A stretch of DNA of 64,000 bases from Treponema sp. GTDB taxonomy: Bacteria; Spirochaetota; Spirochaetia; Treponematales; Treponemataceae. The notes beneath the pieces were generated by a model. The model saw only the letters and a program-made list of their open reading frames with translations. It did not search any database and was not told where the DNA came from. Shown in pieces: positions 1 through 8,840 of the stretch (position 1 is its first letter; each line of letters starts with the position of its first letter). Where the stretch lies: assembly GCA_016290995.1 (NCBI GenBank), contig JAEEVR010000006.1, positions 56,854-120,853 of the forward strand. Reading direction: 5' to 3'. The position numbers were made by a program, and so were the translations under genes.

Positions 1-2
1 CA

Positions 3-170
3 GACATAGACAGGCAGACAATATTAAACTTTGCCGAAAGCGCTTCGCCGATTGAGTGGAACTTGACGCTTACAAAAAGCGGATCGCTTGTAGGAAAGAA
101 AAAGACTTTGGTTCAGTCCGGGGATTCGGTAGAGCCCGCAAGCGTTGACGTCGCTTGGACTAAGAAGTAA
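3..170 (+). CDS. C-terminal fragment of unknown protein (gene starts upstream of window)
   Basis: Frame 3 is open from base 3 to TAA 168-170: ...DIDRQTILNFAESASPIEWNLTLTKSGSLVGKKKTLVQSGDSVEPASVDVAWTKK*. Confidence 0.6.
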   Translation, partial: DIDRQTILNFAESASPIEWNLTLTKSGSLVGKKKTLVQSGDSVEPASVDVAWTKK

Positions 171-1536
171 TTGGAATCGTAATCGTAAAGCTGGTTCCAA
201 TTCCCTTTTCGCTTTTTACGTCGATCTCCCAATTGTGAATGTCCATCACTGTTTTTACCACCGACAAGCCGATCCCTTGGCCTTGCTCGCGGCGGGAGTT
301 CGTTCCCCTAAAAAAAAGCTCAAAGGCGCGTTCGGTCTCTTCTTGCGTCATTCCTATTCCCTTGTCGGAAATCATAATCTTAGCGCGGCCGTTCTCAATG
401 CAGGCGCTTACGTCGATTTCCGCGGCGGGCTCTGAGTATCTAATCGCGTTTGAGAAAATGTTTTCAAGCGCGCGAGAGACAAGCTGTTCGTCCATTTTGA
501 CTTTTATTCCAGATGGAACGGAGCAAGAAACCGTTACTGTTCTGTTGAAAATTTCGCCTGTGGTTTTGGCGTTCTTTTCAAATTCCAAAATGTAGGCGGC
601 AAGATCCCGTTCCTCAAAAGTCTTGGACCAATCGGATTCGCTAATCCTTATAAAGTTGACCATGTTGTCCACCATGGTTTCAAGCTGCGATGTCTTTTGG
701 AGAATGATTTGCAAAGCCTCGCTTTCCTTTTTGGAATCGTTAAAAAGTCCGTCGGAGATTCCTTCGGTGTAGCCCTTGATTACGGCAAGCGGCGTCTTTA
801 GGTCGTGGCCCAGTCCCAGCACAAAGCGGTCGCGCTGGTTTTTCTTTTCTTTTAGCGCTTTGCGGAACTCCTCCATGTGAATCAAGAGGCTTGTGATTTC
901 GTTGGAAAAGCCTTGGTTCAAAGGAATTTCTATCGGCCGCTCAATGTCTCCGTCCCTTAGTTTTTGCGCTTCCTTTTCCACCAAATTCAAGGAGGACTCG
1001 ATTTTTTTGAACATCGTAAGCGAAAGGACTATGAAGAAGGCTTCGAATATGATTGCGAAAAAAACTATAAAGTCGCGGGGGCGGGGCAGGGAGCCGTTGT
1101 TTAGCGCGCCCCGTTGAGCCACGTTCCTGGGGTATCGGACCAAGTGGATCAATTGGCTTGCGTAGCTTTCGATTGGAATCGAGCTTATTTGGTAATAATA
1201 ATCTTCCGCTTTTTCAAAGATGCGGGCGGAAAGTCGTTCCGCGTCGATTCTTCCCTTGTCCGGAATCGACGGAATTGTCGAATGGATTACGATGCCGTCT
1301 GAAAAAAAGAAGGCCTCCTCAAGGTTTGGCGAACGCTCGCGCAAGTATTTGGTGATCGCGGCGCGGTCTTTTTTTGTCAAGGACTTTACGTCAAAGGACT
1401 TCATTTTTGCCAAATTGTCGAACAAAAAGCGTTCCGGCGCCGTCGCGTAAAGGTAAACGTAAAAGCCGGACAAGAACAAAATGGGAACGGCCGTCAATAT
1501 GACGATGATAAGGATAAAGTGGCTGCGTATTTTCAT
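160..1536 (-). CDS. Membrane sensor histidine kinase (HAMP, HisKA, HATPase)
   Basis: N-terminal TM, LGHDLKTPLAVIKGYTEG H-box, NAIRYS N-box, GIGLSVVKTVMDIH G-boxes. Confidence 0.93.
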   Translation of the reverse strand: MKIRSHFILIIVILTAVPILFLSGFYVYLYATAPERFLFDNLAKMKSFDVKSLTKKDRAAITKYLRERSPNLEEAFFFSDGIVIHSTIPSIPDKGRIDAERLSARIFEKAEDYYYQISSIPIESYASQLIHLVRYPRNVAQRGALNNGSLPRPRDFIVFFAIIFEAFFIVLSLTMFKKIESSLNLVEKEAQKLRDGDIERPIEIPLNQGFSNEITSLLIHMEEFRKALKEKKNQRDRFVLGLGHDLKTPLAVIKGYTEGISDGLFNDSKKESEALQIILQKTSQLETMVDNMVNFIRISESDWSKTFEERDLAAYILEFEKNAKTTGEIFNRTVTVSCSVPSGIKVKMDEQLVSRALENIFSNAIRYSEPAAEIDVSACIENGRAKIMISDKGIGMTQEETERAFELFFRGTNSRREQGQGIGLSVVKTVMDIHNWEIDVKSEKGIGTSFTITIPITS

Positions 1537-1543
1537 TTATCGT

Positions 1544-2281
1544 TTATTGGCCGGAGGCTTGCTGGGCTTTTTGTTCGGCCTTCTTTTTGAGCGGGTCCTC
1601 AAAGCGGTAGCCGTACCTAAAAATCGTCTTGATGTATTCTGGATTGCGGGGGTCCCGCTCGATTTTCTTTCTTAGGCGTTGGATGTAAACGGCCACGGCG
1701 GTCACGTCTCCAAAGGGAACCTTCCAAACCGCGTTGAAAATCTTGTCGGGAGACAGGTTTTCGTCTTGATGGTGGACCAAAAAGTCCAAAACGTCAAATT
1801 CCCTTGCGCTGAGGCGGACTTTTGCCACGCCGCGCTTTAACACGCAAGAATTTTCCAAGATTGTGTATTCGCCAAATTGAATCGATTCTTCCGCCGCCGC
1901 CTCGGTTTTTGTAAGGCGCCTAAGGTTTGCCTGCAGGCGGGCGATCAACACGCGGGGGCTAAAGGGTTTTGTGACAAATTCGTCGGCGCCCAAGTCAAGG
2001 GCGGCGATTATGTCTTCGTCGGCGTTGCGCGCGCTTACGATTATTACCGGAATCGAGTCCCTGTATTCCGCGCGGAATTTTTTTAGGAAATCCATGCCGC
2101 TCATTCCCGGCAGGTTAAGGTCCAGCAAAAGCGCCGACGGGGCTCTTCCGCGCAAGGCCAAAGTCGCTTCTTCCGCGGAAGGGTATACAAGCGGCTCCAT
2201 GCCCGCGTTTTGGACGTAAAGGGCTATCAGGTCTGCCATTTCGGGAACGTCTTCGATAATCAGAATTTTGGCTTTTTCCAT
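1544..2281 (-). CDS. OmpR/PhoB-family response regulator
   Basis: Receiver domain (LLLDLNLPGMSGMDFL, TKPF) and winged-helix C-terminus (VAVYIQRLRKKIERDP..IKTIFRYGYRF). Confidence 0.94.
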   Translation of the reverse strand: MEKAKILIIEDVPEMADLIALYVQNAGMEPLVYPSAEEATLALRGRAPSALLLDLNLPGMSGMDFLKKFRAEYRDSIPVIIVSARNADEDIIAALDLGADEFVTKPFSPRVLIARLQANLRRLTKTEAAAEESIQFGEYTILENSCVLKRGVAKVRLSAREFDVLDFLVHHQDENLSPDKIFNAVWKVPFGDVTAVAVYIQRLRKKIERDPRNPEYIKTIFRYGYRFEDPLKKKAEQKAQQASGQ

Positions 2282-2289
2282 ACAAGCCT

Positions 2290-2319
2290 ATTATAACCCA
2301 TTTTTGTCCTAATATTCAA
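2290..2319 (-). promoter_or_regulatory. Sigma70-type promoter of response regulator
   Basis: Minus strand TTGAAT-N18-TATAAT, then 8 nt to the ATG. Confidence 0.6.
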
Positions 2320-2352
2320 TAAAAAAAAATCCGAAAATTTATAAGAATAAAC

Positions 2353-2381
2353 TTGCTTTTTTTAGCAAGGTGTGATACTAT
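2353..2381 (+). promoter_or_regulatory. Promoter of motility operon
   Basis: TTGCTT-N17-TACTAT with TGn extended -10 (TGTGATACTAT), upstream of flbD. Confidence 0.55.
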
Positions 2382-2452
2382 AAAGAATAGTAGCATAGGG
2401 TAAATTTTTGCCAATGCTTCCATATCTTTATTAGTGGGGAAATAATTTAGAT

Positions 2453-2650
2453 ATGATAGAAGTTGAGCGTCTCAACGGATCAAAGTATTTTTTAAATCCG
2501 CATATGATCGAGTCGATGGAAAGCCTTCCTGACTTGACGATTACGATGCTCTCCGGAAAAAAAGTTATCGTAAAGAATTCCCCGGAAGACATTATAAATA
2601 AAATTGTTGATTATCGAAAAAGAATCGGTATAAACACCCAAGAGGTATAA
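2453..2650 (+). CDS. flbD: FlbD-family flagellar protein
   Basis: 65 aa, IEVERLNGSKYFLNPHMIESME..., immediately upstream of motA. Confidence 0.85.
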   Translation: MIEVERLNGSKYFLNPHMIESMESLPDLTITMLSGKKVIVKNSPEDIINKIVDYRKRIGINTQEV

Positions 2651-2651
2651 A

Positions 2652-3434
2652 ATGGATATAGCGACAATAATCGGAATTGCGGGCGGCGCGGCTTGTATCG
2701 TCATGTCTGTATTGACGTCAGGCGGTACGCTGGGCGGAATCATCGACATTCCGTCTGTGTTCATGACTGTAGGCGGTTCTTACGCGGCCTTGTTCATTCT
2801 TACGCCCTTAAACAAAGCGATCGGCCTTTTTAAGGTTATGGGAAAGGCCTTTAAGATTCCCGATTTTGGCGAAAAATCCCTGGTTCAAAATATTGTAAAC
2901 CTTTCTGACAAAGCGCGCCGCGAAGGCCTTTTGATCTTGGAAGACGGCCTTGAGGATTTGGAAGACCCCTTCCTTAAGAGCGGCTTGCGCTTGGTAATCG
3001 ACGGCACTGACGGAGCGGTAGTTCGCAAAATCATGGAAAACGAAATGAACCAAACCGAAGCCCGCCATATGGAATGGATCAACTGCGTAAACCAGTGGGC
3101 CGGCTTTGCCCCTGGCTTCGGAATGATGGGTACCGTACTTGGTTTGATTGGTATGTTGAACAACTTGGAAGACAAGAGCTCGCTCGGTCCTAACATGGCC
3201 GTAGCCTTGATCACTACATTGTACGGTTCAATGATGGCCAACTGGCTTTTGACTCCGTTTGGACAAAACCTCATCGGCCAAAACTCAATGGAAATGCGCG
3301 TAAAAGAAATGGTAATAGAAGGCGTTTTGGCCATTCAGGCCGGCGAAAACTCTCGCGTTATCGCCCAAAAGCTTTTGACATACCTTGATCCGGTCACAAG
3401 AAAGGCCGTAGCTTCGGAAGTATTGAAGGATTAG
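2652..3434 (+). CDS. motA: Flagellar motor stator protein MotA
   Basis: MotA family: IVMSVLTSGGTLGGIIDIPS, PGFGMMGTVLGLIGML, position upstream of motB. Confidence 0.95.
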   Translation: MDIATIIGIAGGAACIVMSVLTSGGTLGGIIDIPSVFMTVGGSYAALFILTPLNKAIGLFKVMGKAFKIPDFGEKSLVQNIVNLSDKARREGLLILEDGLEDLEDPFLKSGLRLVIDGTDGAVVRKIMENEMNQTEARHMEWINCVNQWAGFAPGFGMMGTVLGLIGMLNNLEDKSSLGPNMAVALITTLYGSMMANWLLTPFGQNLIGQNSMEMRVKEMVIEGVLAIQAGENSRVIAQKLLTYLDPVTRKAVASEVLKD

Positions 3435-3438
3435 TTAG

Positions 3439-4173
3439 ATGGGTAAGAAGAAAGAGCCTGAAAAACCGTCAACAGCCTGGCAGGGAACGTATGGCGACAT
3501 GATTACGTTGATGCTTTGCTTCTTCGTAATGTTGTACAACCCTTCCGAGATTGACATAACCCAATTGGCCACAATCACCGAAAGCCTTCAGATGCACCAA
3601 ACTGAAACGACTTCGGGCGGCATGTCGCTTAGCGCCGGCCGCCTTGCCGATTTGGGAAACACTATCAGCGCTCTTCCTTCCGTAGAAAAGGGCCGCTCTC
3701 TTGGCATGGCCAAGAAAAAGGCGGTTTCGCTTTTCGCTCCCGACGTAAAGTCAAACCGCATTACGATTACCAGCGACGAGCGCGGCTTGATCATAACGTT
3801 GGCGGCCGACGCCTTCTTTAGAAAAGGCAGCGCGGACTTGGACATCGAAGACACGCGCGACACGCTTTTGCGCCTTAGCGAATTTTTTAGTGATAAAGAT
3901 TTATTGCAAAAAAACCGAAGATTTAGGATAGAAGGCCATACCGATAAAACGCCAGTGGACTCTGAAAATTCAGAGTTTATAAGCAATTGGGAGCTTTCTG
4001 CCGCGCGCGCGATGAACGTCTTGCATTACCTTGCCGACTTTGGCGCTCCCGAGCGGCAGTTTTCAGTCGCGGGCTACGCGGACACCAGGCCTAAATTTGA
4101 AGGCGACACGGAAGAGGCTATGGCCTACAACCGTCGCGTTGACATAGTAATTCTAGACGAAGGGCATTTTTAA
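3439..4173 (+). CDS. motB: Flagellar motor protein MotB (OmpA-like C-terminus)
   Basis: [28 protein letters not shown]/plug; [11 protein letters not shown]...[10 protein letters not shown] peptidoglycan-binding motif. Confidence 0.95.
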   Translation: MGKKKEPEKPSTAWQGTYGDMITLMLCFFVMLYNPSEIDITQLATITESLQMHQTETTSGGMSLSAGRLADLGNTISALPSVEKGRSLGMAKKKAVSLFAPDVKSNRITITSDERGLIITLAADAFFRKGSADLDIEDTRDTLLRLSEFFSDKDLLQKNRRFRIEGHTDKTPVDSENSEFISNWELSAARAMNVLHYLADFGAPERQFSVAGYADTRPKFEGDTEEAMAYNRRVDIVILDEGHF

Positions 4174-4198
4174 TGCTAGATTATAACGGAGGTAAAAA

Positions 4199-4753
4199 AT
4201 GGCTGACGAAGACAATGTAAACGATGACCTTGGCGACGAAGAAGGCGCCGCGGCGGCCCCAGCCAAAAAAGGCGGAATTGGAGGCTTGCTTCCGACTTTA
4301 TTAAAATACATAGCGCTCGCTTTGGGCGCGATAATTCTTATAGTTACGGTAGTAATCATTACTATGAACATTATGGGAAGCAATAAGCCGGCCCAGGCCG
4401 CGATTCCCGTAAGCGAGGACTATAAGGAAATCGCCGAAGAGTTGGAATGGTACACTTCGCTTAGCGAAATCCAGACTCGCACCAGCGATCCAACTCCCGC
4501 GAGCGTTGTCGTGAACATTTTCTTGGGCTACAAAAAAGAAGACAAGGTTACTTCAACCGAAATCACAGCCCAAAGAATTCCGATTCGCGACTTTTTGCGC
4601 AATTACTTTGCGGCCAAAACCGCAGAGGAGTTGACTCCGCGAAACGAAGGCAATATTAAAATTGAAATACGCAACGAAATAAACGACACGATTTTGAACA
4701 GAGGAAAAATCAAGGCCGTGTCCTTTGACAAGTTGAACGTTGTGTCGCAATAA
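4199..4753 (+). CDS. fliL: Flagellar basal body-associated protein FliL
   Basis: Single TM, FliL-like C-terminus, between motB and fliM. Confidence 0.88.
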   Translation: MADEDNVNDDLGDEEGAAAAPAKKGGIGGLLPTLLKYIALALGAIILIVTVVIITMNIMGSNKPAQAAIPVSEDYKEIAEELEWYTSLSEIQTRTSDPTPASVVVNIFLGYKKEDKVTSTEITAQRIPIRDFLRNYFAAKTAEELTPRNEGNIKIEIRNEINDTILNRGKIKAVSFDKLNVVSQ

Positions 4754-4774
4754 AAAAAGAGGCGGGCATTTTAG

Positions 4775-5809
4775 ATGGTAGACGTTCTTTCGCAAGACGA
4801 AATTGACCAGTTACTCAACGCGATTAATACGGGCCAGTCAGAAACCGACGACTATAAAGCGGTTTCCGACACTCGTAAAATCAAGATTTACGACTTTAAG
4901 CGTCCTGACAAATTCTCAAAAGAACAGATCCGCACCGTGCAGATTATGCACGAAACTTTTGCCCGTCTTACAACAACCTCGCTTTCGGCCCAGTTGCGCT
5001 CTTTGGTTCACGTTCACGTAGCCACTGTAGACCAGTTGACCTACGAGGAATTTATCCGTTCGATTCCGACGCCGACGACCCTTGCGGTAATCAATATGGA
5101 CCCGCTTAAGGGAAACGCGGTTTTGGAAATCGACCCGGCTATTACATTCAGCATGATTGACCGCTTGTTCGGCGGAACGGGAGCGGTAACGGGAAACAAG
5201 AGCCGCGACCTTACCGACATTGAGTCAAGCGTAATGGAAGGAATCATCGTTCGCATTTTGGCCAACATGCGCGAAGCTTGGACACAGGTAATCGACTTGC
5301 GACCCCGCTTGGGACAAATCGAAACCAACCCCCAGTTCGCGCAGATCGTTCCTCCGACAGAAATGGTTGTTCTGGTTACGCTTGAAACAAAGGTCGGCGA
5401 AGAAGAGGGAATGATTAACTTCTGTATCCCTTACTTGACGATCGAGCCGATCATTTCAAAGCTTTCTTCACAGTTCTGGTTCAGCTCTGTAAGAAGAAGC
5501 TCCACAACCCAGTACCTTGGAACTTTGAAAGAAAAGATTTCAACGGTGGACATGGACGTTGTGGCCGAGATTGGTTCCATCAACTTGCCCATCCGAGACG
5601 TATTGAGCTTAAGGTGCGGCGATGTTGTAAAACTTTCAAACACAAAAGTCGGCGACCAGCTGACATTGAATATTGGCGACAAGAAAAAATACTTTTGCCA
5701 GCCCGGTGTTGTGGGCAAAAAAATGGCGGTTCAGGTTACAGGCAAACTCGCGGACGAGGGCGCTGATGAATTTGAAGAGCTTTCCGTAGAAGGAGATGAA
5801 ACAGTATGA
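4775..5809 (+). CDS. fliM: Flagellar motor switch protein FliM
   Basis: VLSQDEIDQLLNAI, YDFKRPDKFSKEQIRTVQ, FGGTG. Confidence 0.97.
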   Translation: MVDVLSQDEIDQLLNAINTGQSETDDYKAVSDTRKIKIYDFKRPDKFSKEQIRTVQIMHETFARLTTTSLSAQLRSLVHVHVATVDQLTYEEFIRSIPTPTTLAVINMDPLKGNAVLEIDPAITFSMIDRLFGGTGAVTGNKSRDLTDIESSVMEGIIVRILANMREAWTQVIDLRPRLGQIETNPQFAQIVPPTEMVVLVTLETKVGEEEGMINFCIPYLTIEPIISKLSSQFWFSSVRRSSTTQYLGTLKEKISTVDMDVVAEIGSINLPIRDVLSLRCGDVVKLSNTKVGDQLTLNIGDKKKYFCQPGVVGKKMAVQVTGKLADEGADEFEELSVEGDETV

Positions 5810-6990
5810 GTGATGGCGTAATTTCCCAAGATGAAATCGACGCGCTGCTTTCGGGCGTTCCAATGGACGGCCTTAACGCGTCAGGGCAAGTTTCCGGCGC
5901 GCCGTCGGCTAACATAGACGCGGCGACTCTTACAAAATTCGCGGGCGAGTTGAAGGATCCTCTCGTAGAAAACTTAAAGCAAATGACCGGCGTTGAGGTT
6001 TCGGCCGGCGATCCTACTGTCGAAGGAGCCACGCGCGATCAATTCCTTGCCAAGCTGCCTGAGATGGTAATCGCCACAACCGCCGATTTCTCTAACGGAG
6101 TCAAGGGCGACCACCTTTATGTTGTCTCAACAGAATGCGCTCAAAAGTTGGTCAGCCTTATAAACAAAGAAGAAAACGCGGCCCTTGATGACATGGCTAT
6201 GAGTGTCATCAACGAGACGCTTTCTACGCATACAAACGATGAGATTACGGCGCTTGACAAGACCGGAAAATTGGCAGGCCTTGCTTGTAATCCCGCGGAA
6301 TCAATCAGCGTTCCTAAGGCGATGGTTCGCATTCCGCAAAATACATTCGCATTGTTCACTTTTCCGTTGACTATCGACGGCCAAGCTTATACTTTGTGGG
6401 AAGCCGTTGGAGGCGATCCCGCTCAATCAATCGCAGTCGCATTGGGAGGCGGCGCCGCAGCCGCTCCTGCCGGAGGATCGCTTAACGCTGCCGATATGGC
6501 AAGCCTTGGCGGAATGGCCGGCGCCCCGATGGGCGGAATGCAGATGGGTGGAGCGCCTATGGGCGGAATGCCGATGGGCGGAGCAGCTATGGGTGGAATG
6601 GGAGGAATGCCAATGGGCAGCGCAATGGGCGGAATGCCGATGGGCGGCATGGGCGCGATGATGGGCCAGACTCCTAACGTACAGTCTTTGCAGTATCCAA
6701 ATTTGATGGGCGGCGCTTCTCCGTCGGACCAGGGAAACATCGGTCTTTTGATGGACGTTTTCATGGAAATGACCGTAGAGCTTGGCCGCACCAAAAAGCC
6801 GATCAAGGAAATCCTTGGCTTTGGCGAAGGTACGATCATCGAGCTTGATAAATTGGCCGGCGAACCGGTTGACATTTTGGTCAACCACAAGCCGATCGCC
6901 AAAGGCGAGGTTGTAGTTATCGACGAAAACTTCGGCGTTCGTATCACGGAGATTCTTTCTCCGCAGGAACGCGTCTCCGAGTTAAGGTAA
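5806..6990 (+). CDS. fliY: Flagellar motor switch phosphatase FliY (CheC-like + FliN domain) with Met/Gly-rich linker
   Basis: GVISQDEIDALLSG; C-terminal FliN/SpoA domain LLMDVFMEMTVELGRTKKPIKEILGFGEGTIIELDKLAGEPVDILVN. Confidence 0.94.
   Translation: MSDGVISQDEIDALLSGVPMDGLNASGQVSGAPSANIDAATLTKFAGELKDPLVENLKQMTGVEVSAGDPTVEGATRDQFLAKLPEMVIATTADFSNGVKGDHLYVVSTECAQKLVSLINKEENAALDDMAMSVINETLSTHTNDEITALDKTGKLAGLACNPAESISVPKAMVRIPQNTFALFTFPLTIDGQAYTLWEAVGGDPAQSIAVALGGGAAAAPAGGSLNAADMASLGGMAGAPMGGMQMGGAPMGGMPMGGAAMGGMGGMPMGSAMGGMPMGGMGAMMGQTPNVQSLQYPNLMGGASPSDQGNIGLLMDVFMEMTVELGRTKKPIKEILGFGEGTIIELDKLAGEPVDILVNHKPIAKGEVVVIDENFGVRITEILSPQERVSELR
6513..6670 (+). repeat. Short-period coding repeat (MGGxPMGG) in fliY linker
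   Basis: Imperfect repeats of ATGGGCGGAATGCCGATGGGCGGA encoding MGGMQMGGAPMGGMPMGGAAMGGMGGMPMGSAMGGMPMGGMGAMMG. Confidence 0.85.
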
Positions 6991-6999
6991 TAAACAAAG

Positions 7000-7028
7000 G
7001 CCGGCCAGTTTTGGGGAAAGCTGCCGGC
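7000..7028 (+). promoter_or_regulatory. Intercistronic hairpin between fliY and fliO
   Basis: GCCGG(C)CAG-N12-CTGCCGGC followed by TTATATTT. Confidence 0.55.
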
Positions 7029-7050
7029 TTATATTTGGGTGGGGGAAACA

Positions 7051-7701
7051 TTGAAAGTCTCAAAAATCACATTGGCGTTTATTTGCGCTTTTTCTCTTTT
7101 TCTAGGCCTCGCGCGCGCGCAGGCAAATTCTTCTAACGATTCAATTTCCTCTCAGTCAACGATAAACGCAGGCGCCGCTTTGCCTGACGAATCCACTCTT
7201 GCTATTGGGGATGCAAGCGGAACGGGAGCCGCCGCTTTGGACAGGCCTCGCTCGGGCTCGACGGTTTGGGTTTTCTTTAGAATGATTTTTGTTTTGATCG
7301 TCGTTGTCGTTTGCATTTACCTTGTGATGAGTTTTATGCGAAAGAAAATGGGCGGAGGAATCGCCGACGACGACACCTTCTTGCGTAAAGTGGCGCAAGT
7401 CACTGTCTCGCCCGGAAAAACCGTTCAAATCGTCACGCTTTTGGAGCGCGCGTATTTAATCGGAGTCACCGACAATTCCATCGACTTGCTTGGCGAAATC
7501 AACGACAAGGAATTGGTTGACGCGATGAACCTTAACGCGGACAGAAACCAAAGCGTCGCGCGCGCCAGAAATTTTAGCGACGTGCTTTCGCTTTTCCTTA
7601 ATCCAAAAAATCCCAACGCAAACGAAGGCGAAAGAAACGCCTCAAAGTCAATAACAGAATTCTTTAACAAGCAAAAAGAGAAGTTTAAGAATGGCAAGTA
7701 A
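7051..7701 (+). CDS. fliO: Flagellar biosynthetic protein FliO/FliZ
   Basis: Signal-peptide-like N-terminus and single TM, directly upstream of fliP; TTG start at 7051 (MKVSKITLAF) preferred over GTG 7039 because GGGTGGGGG sits just upstream. Confidence 0.78.
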   Translation: MKVSKITLAFICAFSLFLGLARAQANSSNDSISSQSTINAGAALPDESTLAIGDASGTGAAALDRPRSGSTVWVFFRMIFVLIVVVVCIYLVMSFMRKKMGGGIADDDTFLRKVAQVTVSPGKTVQIVTLLERAYLIGVTDNSIDLLGEINDKELVDAMNLNADRNQSVARARNFSDVLSLFLNPKNPNANEGERNASKSITEFFNKQKEKFKNGK

Positions 7702-8557
7702 GGCGATTTTTTTAAGAAAACATTTTGCGCGTCTCGCCTTGTTTGCGTTTCTAAGCGTTCTCTGCGCCTTTCCGGTTTCGTCGCAGGCCGCCGGCCGAGC
7801 GGTTGACGATCCAAACTTTCCGCAAGGCTCAACCCGCGGAACGATGCAGATGCAGGGCAACGTAAACCCGGTTCAAATACCCAACATTGACATAAACATA
7901 ACCCGTCCGCAAAACGGCGAGCAAGTCGCTTTTAGCGTGCAGCTTTTGATAATGCTGACTCTCTTGACGCTTGCGCCAAGCCTTTTGATTTTGCTCACTT
8001 GCTTTTTGCGCTTTTCGATCGTGCTTGACTTTATCAAGCGCGCGCTTTCATTGCAGCAAGTTCCTCCGACAAGCGTATTGAACGGCATCGCCTTTTTTAT
8101 GACTCTTTTTATAATGTGGCCAACGTTCACCAATATTTATGACAATTCCTTTAAGCCGATGCGCGACGGCCAGATAGGCCTAGAGGCCGCCTTTGACGGC
8201 GCGCAAAAGCCGATCCGCTACTTTATGTATTCACAAATGACTGACGACACAAGCTACATCAAAATGTTTATGAACATGCGCGGCCTTGACAAGCCCGAAA
8301 CTCTTGACGACGTTCCGACATATGTTTTGGTTCCTTCGTACATTTTGCACGAGCTTACGGCGGCCTTTAAGATCGGCATTTACTTGTACATTCCTTTTAT
8401 TATCATAGACATGGTTGTCGCGAGCATTTTGATGAGCATGGGCATGATGATGCTTCCTCCGGTTCAAATTTCCATGCCCTTTAAGTTGATGCTCTTTGTT
8501 TTGGTTGACGGTTGGGGCCTTTTGACCCAACAGCTTTTCTATTCTGTGTTGAGGTAA
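7691..8557 (+). CDS. fliP: Flagellar export gate protein FliP
   Basis: LLTCFLRFSIVLDFIKRALSLQQVPPTSVLNGIAFFMTLFIMWP; MGMMMLPPVQISMPFKLMLFVLVDGWGLL. Confidence 0.97.
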   Translation: MASKAIFLRKHFARLALFAFLSVLCAFPVSSQAAGRAVDDPNFPQGSTRGTMQMQGNVNPVQIPNIDINITRPQNGEQVAFSVQLLIMLTLLTLAPSLLILLTCFLRFSIVLDFIKRALSLQQVPPTSVLNGIAFFMTLFIMWPTFTNIYDNSFKPMRDGQIGLEAAFDGAQKPIRYFMYSQMTDDTSYIKMFMNMRGLDKPETLDDVPTYVLVPSYILHELTAAFKIGIYLYIPFIIIDMVVASILMSMGMMMLPPVQISMPFKLMLFVLVDGWGLLTQQLFYSVLR

Positions 8558-8563
8558 CGGCGT

Positions 8564-8827
8564 ATGGATGTTGGACAGGTGACAAATTTAATGCGGGCCG
8601 GCATTATGCAAGTTTTTATTTTGATCGCTCCTGTTTTGGGAGCGGCTTTGCTTGTCGGCTTGTTTGTGGCGATTTTTCAGGCGACGACTTCTATCCAAGA
8701 GCAAACTTTGACTTTTTTGCCAAAGATGCTGACTATTTTGGCGGTCTTGGCGCTTTTGGGCGGCTGGATGTTCGCCGAGCTTAGGGATTACACGATAACG
8801 CTTTTTAGAAGCATATCAAGGATGTAG
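8564..8827 (+). CDS. fliQ: Flagellar export protein FliQ
   Basis: 87 aa, two TM, GLFVAIFQATTSIQEQTLTFLPK. Confidence 0.96.
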   Translation: MDVGQVTNLMRAGIMQVFILIAPVLGAALLVGLFVAIFQATTSIQEQTLTFLPKMLTILAVLALLGGWMFAELRDYTITLFRSISRM

Positions 8828-8840
8828 GAGAGAGTAGTTT

